64,000 bases of DNA from CAWATZ01 sp963784995 (GTDB lineage Bacteria > Planctomycetota > Planctomycetia > Gemmatales > Gemmataceae): NCBI GenBank assembly GCA_963784995.1, contig CAWATZ010000002.1:1054001-1118000 (forward strand), in the 5' to 3' direction. The first letter of the stretch is position 1; each line of letters opens with the position of its first letter. The notes under the pieces are model-generated. The model was not told where the DNA came from. It ran no database searches and worked only from the letters and a program-made list of their open reading frames with translations. Below are positions 58,791-64,000 of this stretch, in pieces. The position numbers and the translations under genes were made by a program.

Positions 58791-59445
58791 CGGTGGCAAA
58801 CAGTGCAGGTAGTGAGGTAATGGGTATCGCGGATCTTGTATTTCTTCGCCAGCTCCCGCCCGACCTCGTTCTGGTTCGCCGGCGGTCGCCATTTCATGCT
58901 GAACACGTCCGCCTGGTCCCGGAGGTTGGGCCCCGGGTTGCGATGGCAGTCCAGGCACCAGCCCATCAGCAAAGAAGGCTTCTGATACAGCAGCGGCATC
59001 TCATCGACCTGGCCGTGACACGTCGAGCAGCCGACCCCCTTGTGGACGTGAATGCTGTGGTCGAAGTAAACGAAGCCGGGTAGGTTGTAGACGCGGTTCC
59101 AGTGGAGGGGCGTGTTGTCGCGGTAGCTCTGGCGCACCGGGGCGAGCATCTCGCTGCCGACCCACATCTGCGAATGGCAATTCATGCAGGTTTCCGTGGG
59201 CGGCAGACCGGCATTGGGCCCGCGCTCGACGGACGTGTGGCAGTAGCGGCAATCGATGCCGAGGACGCCGACGTGGTGCTGATGGCTGAACGGCACCGGT
59301 TGCTCGCGAATCACGCCGGCGCCGGTGCCATAAGAGGAGCGGACCAGGATTAGACAGAGCCACAGCAACAGGGCCAGCGCCAGGGCGCACCGAGGAGGCT
59401 CAGGCGAGCGAGGGTGTTGCTTCCGGGGTGGAAGATCTGGGGCAT
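58787..59445 (-). CDS. actA: Alternative complex III penta-haem cytochrome c ActA (frameshift in signal region)
   Basis: About 219 residues when corrected. Five haem c motifs are visible: CRYCH, CMNCH, CSTCH, CLDCH and CTVCH, the usual number for ActA. The N-terminus MPQIFHPGSNTLARLSLLGA starts at 59445 with GGAGGGG upstream. One base is lost near 59385, and the membrane anchor resumes as LLLWLCLILVRSSYG in the other frame. It is first gene of the act operon, with its stop overlapping the actB start. It is anchored facing the periplasm and passes electrons onward to the oxidase. Confidence 0.88.
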
Positions 59446-60050
59446 GGACCCCTCCTGGTCAGGTGCCGGGAAGAGGCGATTGCGAATTCCTTGTCCCGGT
59501 TTCGTTTGCAAATCACGTGCCCGGCCTCGACCGAAGCACGAGAGAGGAGCTTAACTTGCTCAAGGCTCAGGAGATGCGCGGTGGAGTAGCTACTGCTCAG
59601 GTTGCCCCGGGCTGTCGCCGGCGCCGTCCCAGCCGGTGGGGACAGGAACTGCGCTACTCCCCACTGCGAAAAGGAGTTCTCATTCTCAAGGCCAGGGACG
59701 CCCCGGCGGCAGGTAGCCGCTTTCTTTCTTTGGAGTGCGGCGGCTCGACGCCGCTTTCTTTCTTTGCTCAGAACGCCAAACGCAGGGAAAACGAATGCAG
59801 TGTCGGGTCCAGGCAACGCCAAGAAAGACAGATCGCCTCGACGCCAGAGTTCGGCGCGAACGGTTGCGGCGTCAAGCCGCCGCACTCCAAAGAAAGAAAG
59901 CGTCGTCGTGAGGGAGCTTATCCCTGAGCGAGCGCGACCACTTCATCGCCGCCCTGTGCAAAACGGCCGTTGCTTCCAATCCGTGATCCTGTCAACATGG
60001 CGATCGATTTGCCCGTGGGCATGAACGATTCTTCAGGGGGCGATCCTTGT
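59446..60050. other. Upstream region of the act operon, no gene seen
   Basis: A 605-base region between the divergent actA and the small membrane protein gene. It must hold the promoter of the respiratory operon, but no clear -35/-10 pair stands out. A long inverted repeat occupies 59718-59902. Open frames crossing it consist of repeat sequence and are not convincing. Confidence 0.6.
59718..59902. repeat. Inverted repeat with cttt-rich arms upstream of actA
   Basis: The arms are 35 bp (59718-59752 and 59868-59902) with one mismatch and a 115-base loop; the arm starts cgctttctttctttggag. A third partial copy, ccgctttctttctttg, follows at 59751-59766, so the left side is a tandem. Confidence 0.88.
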
Positions 60051-60467
60051 ATGAAGGCGCTGTACTTTGTCCTGGCCGGGCTCCACGTCATCGCCGTTGT
60101 TGTGACTGGCATTATCTGGACGATCATCGATCTGAATCCGAAATCCAGCCTGAAAGCGAACTTCCGGGACAACCGGGCGGTTCACTTCGGCTCGCTGTAC
60201 CTGGTGCCGTGGTTTCTGGGCCTGGCCTATGCCTTTGACCAGCTCACCGTGCCGCCCTGGCAGCAGCTGATCTTTCCCATCGGGCTCGGTGTCCTGGTGT
60301 TCTTTTCCGGCATCGGCTATTTGTTCCCCCGCCCGGCTGGGCTTGACCCGTTCTATTTCTGGACCAGGGGCTGGGGTCTGTTCTTCTCCATGATCGGGCT
60401 GCTTGGGGCCATCGTCTGCATTTGCTGGACGGGCTTGATCCTGATCTTCAAAGCCGTGGGCTGGTGA
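60051..60467 (+). CDS. Small four-helix membrane protein of unknown function
   Basis: A 138-residue protein with four hydrophobic helices (ALYFVLAGLHVIAVVVTGIIW, SLYLVPWFLGLAYAFDQL, LIFPIGLGVLVFFSGIGYLF, FFSMIGLLGAIVCICWTGLI). I do not recognise the family. AGGGGG lies ten bases before the ATG at 60051; another in-frame ATG at 60021 is possible. It is divergent from the act operon, which gives a weak hint of a link to respiration. Confidence 0.6.
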   Translation: MKALYFVLAGLHVIAVVVTGIIWTIIDLNPKSSLKANFRDNRAVHFGSLYLVPWFLGLAYAFDQLTVPPWQQLIFPIGLGVLVFFSGIGYLFPRPAGLDPFYFWTRGWGLFFSMIGLLGAIVCICWTGLILIFKAVGW

Positions 60468-60537
60468 GAGAATCTGATCCGCACCGGTATCTTCCTGGCA
60501 CATGCTTTGCTCCTTGTCACCAGCGGGAATAAGAAGC

Positions 60538-61026
60538 ATGACACGTGCGGAACAGCTGGCTGCCTTCGCGGTGCGAGCATCCTATGAGGAGCTTTCCGAG
60601 GCAGCCCGCCGGCAACTGAAACTCCGTGTCCTCGACGCGCTCGGCTGCGCCATCGGGGCAGTCGGCAGTCCTCCCCTGCGCCTGATCCGAACGCAGATCG
60701 ACGATTTTGGCGGCGCCGGGCGCTGTACCCTGATCGGCGGAGGACGGACGGCCCCCGACCGGGCCGCCTTTTACAACAGTGCGCTGGTGCGTTACCTGGA
60801 TTTCAACGACTCCTATCTCGCCCCGGGCGAAACCTGTCATCCCAGCGATAACCTGGGGGCGGTCCTGGCGGCAGCCGAGTACGCCTGGAGTGGCCGAGGC
60901 CCCCCTGCGGAAGGAGATTGTCGCGGCGGTCGCCAACCTGGAGACCATTCCGGTTGCCGATCTCTGCCGGTTGCTCGCCCAGGTCCAGACTGCAGAAAGC
61001 TCATCCAACCAAGGTGCCAACCATGA
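60538..61026 (+). pseudogene. MmgE/PrpD-family dehydratase remnant with internal deletion
   Basis: The N-terminal 125 residues match the start of MmgE/PrpD (2-methylcitrate dehydratase-like) proteins: LAAFAVRASYEELSEAARRQ, RVLDALGCAIGAVGSPP, and YNSALVRYLDFNDSYLAPGE followed by HPSDNLGAVLAAAEYA. These proteins normally have about 450 residues. Near 60893 the sequence jumps: in another frame it reads APLRKEIVAAVANLETIPVA, which looks like the C-terminal helix of the same family. So roughly 280 codons are missing from the middle. The open frame ends at 61026, four bases into the next gene. Confidence 0.7.
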
Positions 61027-61865
61027 GCAAATCTCTTCCCCAGTCCGGTGACCGGGCCTTCGCGTTTCTGAGAATCAACGAGCGTGCCGCCAAGCCGCGT
61101 CAGCGGGGCGTGACCGAGATCCGCGGCCCCTATTACACGCCCATGGGGAAACACTATCTCGAGGACGTGCTGGACACGATGGGCGCCTGGGTGGACGCGC
61201 TCAAGTTCGCCGGCGGTTCCTTCTCCCTGATGCCGAGACAGGCCGTCCGGGAGTTGATTGACCTCTGCCACGACCACAACGTGCTGGTCTCGACCGGCGG
61301 TTTCATCGAGCACGTGCTCGGCCAGGGGGCCCAGGCCGTGCAGCGCTACTTCGGCGAATGCCGGGAGCTGGGCTTTGACATCGTCGAAATATCGGCCGGC
61401 TTTATTACGGTGCCATCGGACGACCTGTTGCGTCTTGTCGAAGCGGTCCAGAAAATGGGTCTGAAGGCCAAGCCGGAGGTCGGCATCCAGTTCGGCGCCG
61501 GAGGAGCGACCGCGGCCGCGGAGCTGGAGGCGGAAGGGACCCGCGACCCCGACTGGCCCATCGCCCAGGCCCGCCGCTTCCTGGACGCCGGGGCCTACCA
61601 GATCATGATCGAGTCGGAGGGGATCACGGAAAACGTCCACACCTGGCGGACCGACGTGGTGGCCCGCATCGTCAACGCCCTGGGGCTGGAGAAGGTGATG
61701 TTCGAGGCGGCCGACCCGGAGGTGTTCGCCTGGTACGTCAAGAACTACGGACCAGAGGTCAACCTGTTCGTGGACCACAGCCAGATCGTCCAGCTGGAAT
61801 GCCTGCGCTCCGGCATCTGGGGGACCAAGAGCCTTTGGGGGCGGGTCCTCACGTACAAGGGCTGA
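61023..61865 (+). CDS. Phosphosulfolactate synthase (ComA) family protein
   Basis: A 280-residue TIM-barrel enzyme. ComA joins sulfite and phosphoenolpyruvate in coenzyme M synthesis; plant relatives are heat-stress proteins (HSA32), and the bacterial role is unsettled. Visible: KHYLEDVLDTMGAWVDALKF, HNVLVSTGGFIEHVL, LGFDIVEISAGFITVP, KAKPEVGIQFGAGG, GAYQIMIESEGITENV, and the end VDHSQIVQLECLRSGIWG. The length is typical. The start overlaps the end of the prpD remnant. Confidence 0.9.
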   Translation: MSKSLPQSGDRAFAFLRINERAAKPRQRGVTEIRGPYYTPMGKHYLEDVLDTMGAWVDALKFAGGSFSLMPRQAVRELIDLCHDHNVLVSTGGFIEHVLGQGAQAVQRYFGECRELGFDIVEISAGFITVPSDDLLRLVEAVQKMGLKAKPEVGIQFGAGGATAAAELEAEGTRDPDWPIAQARRFLDAGAYQIMIESEGITENVHTWRTDVVARIVNALGLEKVMFEAADPEVFAWYVKNYGPEVNLFVDHSQIVQLECLRSGIWGTKSLWGRVLTYKG

Positions 61866-61956
61866 AACGTGCGCCCTTCGATCCTGGCATCCTATTTGCG
61901 TCTGTGTTGCTCAAGCAGTAAAGTCGCCCATTCAGGTAACACAGAGGGAGGCTGCC

Positions 61957-62136
61957 ATGTCTGGGCTTTTGAAGTGGGCGTTTCTGTTCCTGGTCATTTC
62001 GATCATTGCCGCGATCTTCGGCTTCGGAGGCGTTGCCGCCGGGGCCGCGGAGATCGCCAAGGTGCTGTTCTTTATCTTCGTCGCCATCTTCGTGGTTTTG
62101 CTCGTCCTCGGTCTGGCGCTGTTTCGAGCCCTCTGA
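61957..62136 (+). CDS. DUF1328 (YtjA-like) small membrane protein
   Basis: A 59-residue protein starting MSGLLKWAFLFLVISIIAA, then FGFGGVAAGAAEIAKVLFFI and a second helix FVVLLVLGLALF. This is the DUF1328 pattern: two helices joined by FGF.G.A..AA.IAK. Function unknown; members are often stress-induced. GAGGGAGG lies 6-13 bases before the ATG. It is followed five bases after the stop by a long palindrome that may end its transcript. Confidence 0.88.
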   Translation: MSGLLKWAFLFLVISIIAAIFGFGGVAAGAAEIAKVLFFIFVAIFVVLLVLGLALFRAL

Positions 62137-62140
62137 AGTC

Positions 62141-62240
62141 GTTAGCCGCGACGCGGAGCGCAGCGCAGCGGAGCGCGGCCAGACCCCATCGGGTGGGGAC
62201 GGCCGCGCTCCGCTGCGCTGCGCTCCGCGTCACGGCTAAC
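62141..62240. repeat. 40-bp-arm palindrome (gttagccgcgacgcgg family)
   Basis: The arms are 62141-62180 and 62201-62240 with a single mismatch and a 20-base loop. The sequence is almost that of the 36897-36997 element, differing mainly in the loop. It starts five bases after the DUF1328 stop codon. Confidence 0.94.
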
Positions 62241-62342
62241 AACCTTGCCTTCCTTCCGCACTTCCCGCACAATGCGCTCCAGCGAGTTTGTCCCGCCCCT
62301 GGTCCAACACCCTCCGTCCTGACTTGCGCGAAAGGAAACCGT

Positions 62343-63188
62343 ATGATCCGCACCTCTGGCATCGCAATTGGCTTGCTGGCAGTGAGCTTGCTGGCAGCTC
62401 AGCCCTCGGCAATCAAACCCGATCCCAACGCCGCCCGGCCGATCGAGGCGCTCGACACGCTCTTCATCGAGGAAATGACCTGGATGGAGGTGCGCGACGC
62501 CCTCAAGGCCGGCAAGACGACCGCGCTGGTGCCCACCGGCGGCGTCGAGCAGAACGGCCCGTACCTGGCCACCGGCAAGCACAATTACATCCTCCGGGCG
62601 ACCTCCGAGGCCATCGCCCGCAAGCTGGGCAACACCCTGGTGGCGCCCATCGTCGCCTTCGTGCCCGAGGGCCAGATCGAGCCGCCGACCGAGCACATGA
62701 AATACCCCGGCACCATCAGCCTCAGCGAGGACACCTACGAGCGGCTGCTGACCGACATTTGCGCCAGCCTCCAGGTCCACGGCTTCCAGCGCATCCTCCT
62801 CATTGGCGACAGCGGCGGCAATCAGAAGGGAATGAAAGCAGTTGCCGACCGGCTCAACGAGAAGTGGAAGGATCGGCCGACCCGGGTCAATTTCATCGCC
62901 GAATACTACGACTACCCGGCCGTCGATCGCTGGCTGCGGCAGCAGGGGATCAAGCAGGTCGATGAAGGACTGCACGACGATTTCGCCATCACCGCCCAGA
63001 TGATGGTGGTCGATCCGGCCACGGTGCGCATGAAACAGCGCATCGCGGCCGGCAAGTTCCGGATCAACGGAGTAGACCTGGCTCCCGCCGAGAAGACCAT
63101 CGAGTGGGGCAAGAAGATCATCGACTTCCGCGCCGAAAGTACCGTCAAGGCGGTTCGCAAGGCTTTGGAGAACGACAAACGGAAATAG
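62343..63188 (+). CDS. Secreted creatininase-family protein with altered metal site
   Basis: A 281-residue protein with a signal peptide (MIRTSGIAIGLLAVSLLAAQ). The creatininase amidohydrolase fold is visible (MTWMEVRDALKAGKTTALVP, ILLIGDSGGNQKGM, HDDFAITAQMM). The usual metal-binding words differ: the classical EQHGPHLP is EQNGPYLA here, and the usual NGHGGN is GDSGGN. So it may bind metal differently or be catalytically changed; this variant seems to be common to secreted planctomycete members. Substrate unknown. It stands alone between a palindrome and an ABC gene. Confidence 0.82.
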   Translation: MIRTSGIAIGLLAVSLLAAQPSAIKPDPNAARPIEALDTLFIEEMTWMEVRDALKAGKTTALVPTGGVEQNGPYLATGKHNYILRATSEAIARKLGNTLVAPIVAFVPEGQIEPPTEHMKYPGTISLSEDTYERLLTDICASLQVHGFQRILLIGDSGGNQKGMKAVADRLNEKWKDRPTRVNFIAEYYDYPAVDRWLRQQGIKQVDEGLHDDFAITAQMMVVDPATVRMKQRIAAGKFRINGVDLAPAEKTIEWGKKIIDFRAESTVKAVRKALENDKRK

Positions 63189-63204
63189 CGGATTCATCAG
63201 GGAC

Positions 63205-63234
63205 TTGATCTCTCCGCTTTGAAAATGCTACACT
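63205..63234 (+). promoter_or_regulatory. Promoter-like site for the LolD-type ABC gene
   Basis: TTGATC at 63205-63210 and an extended -10, TGCTACACT (63226-63234), with 18 bases between the boxes. It lies about 50 bases before the start codon at 63285. Confidence 0.45.
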
Positions 63235-63284
63235 AACCGTTACCAGCCAGGATTCTTGGTCAGCGTCTGCTCTGGGAAAGCACG

Positions 63285-64000
<716 letters not shown>

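Noticed and set aside
59400..59885. 161-codon open frame upstream of actA
   Set aside because: It runs through the cttt-rich inverted repeat and has no recognisable domain; the true actA start is in another frame.

Overview
The window looks like a chromosomal segment of a high-G+C planctomycete, most likely of the Gemmataceae. The reasons are WGR/TIGR02996/leucine-rich-repeat proteins, WD40 and HEAT proteins with signal peptides, two copies of a family beginning like M-x-E-x-x-W typical of Gemmata, a FecR-tailed protein kinase, and a full alternative complex III plus cytochrome oxidase locus. No rRNA or tRNA gene and no recombinase gene was found. Many conserved genes carry single apparent frameshifts (pstC, dioxygenase, STM4014, both WGR-LRR genes, kinase, cox1, cox4, actB, actA). 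This suggests unpolished indel errors, or widespread decay, in this assembly.

Layout. 1-4541 (minus): phosphate uptake genes pstS-pstC-pstA, with an 11-bp periodic Pho-box-like element upstream. PstC and PstA carry very large extracytoplasmic inserts. 4759-6303: a TolC-type outer-membrane channel. 6365-8410: a TetR/short-chain-dehydrogenase pair enclosed by two 91-bp attC-like imperfect palindromes, resembling an integron cassette. 8704-14361: MgtC-like protein, HEAT/propeller protein, a long purine/pyrimidine inverted repeat, NAD synthetase. 14404-20675: Gemmata-type hypothetical, two WD40 proteins, a DUF4262 protein, a zinc-ribbon protein. 20817-28273: a hybrid sensor kinase, a two-repeat CRISPR remnant at the 3' end of a small conserved gene, and a sensor kinase/response regulator pair. 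28415-34203: VWA protein, intradiol-dioxygenase-like protein, a sulfatase-like protein joined in frame to an Rrf2 regulator, a candidate selenoprotein and an AhpD-like protein. 34216-42102: STM4014 ATP-grasp protein, duplicated WGR-LRR units, a membrane-anchored kinase. 42336-45809: a GntR-controlled ABC transporter operon. 45888-59445 (minus): actABCDEF, a small membrane gene, sco1, cox2, cox1, cox3, cox4. 60051-64000: small membrane proteins, a gutted prpD remnant, a ComA-family enzyme, DUF1328 protein, creatininase-like protein and a LolD-type ABC ATPase.

The strongest unusual signal is the gene at 32442-33557 (minus). An in-frame TGA directly follows a cysteine at the expected redox site of a thioredoxin-like protein, and a plausible bacterial SECIS hairpin lies just downstream. 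The second is a set of about fifteen long inverted repeats (arms 21-44 bp). Several are inserted in frame inside coding sequences or supply the stop codon of the gene they touch.

Functionally, the largest block builds a quinol-oxidising complex (ActABCDEF) coupled to an aa3-type oxidase with its Sco1 assembly factor. The pst genes handle high-affinity phosphate import. The rest is mostly sensory, regulatory and repeat-protein content usual for large planctomycete genomes.
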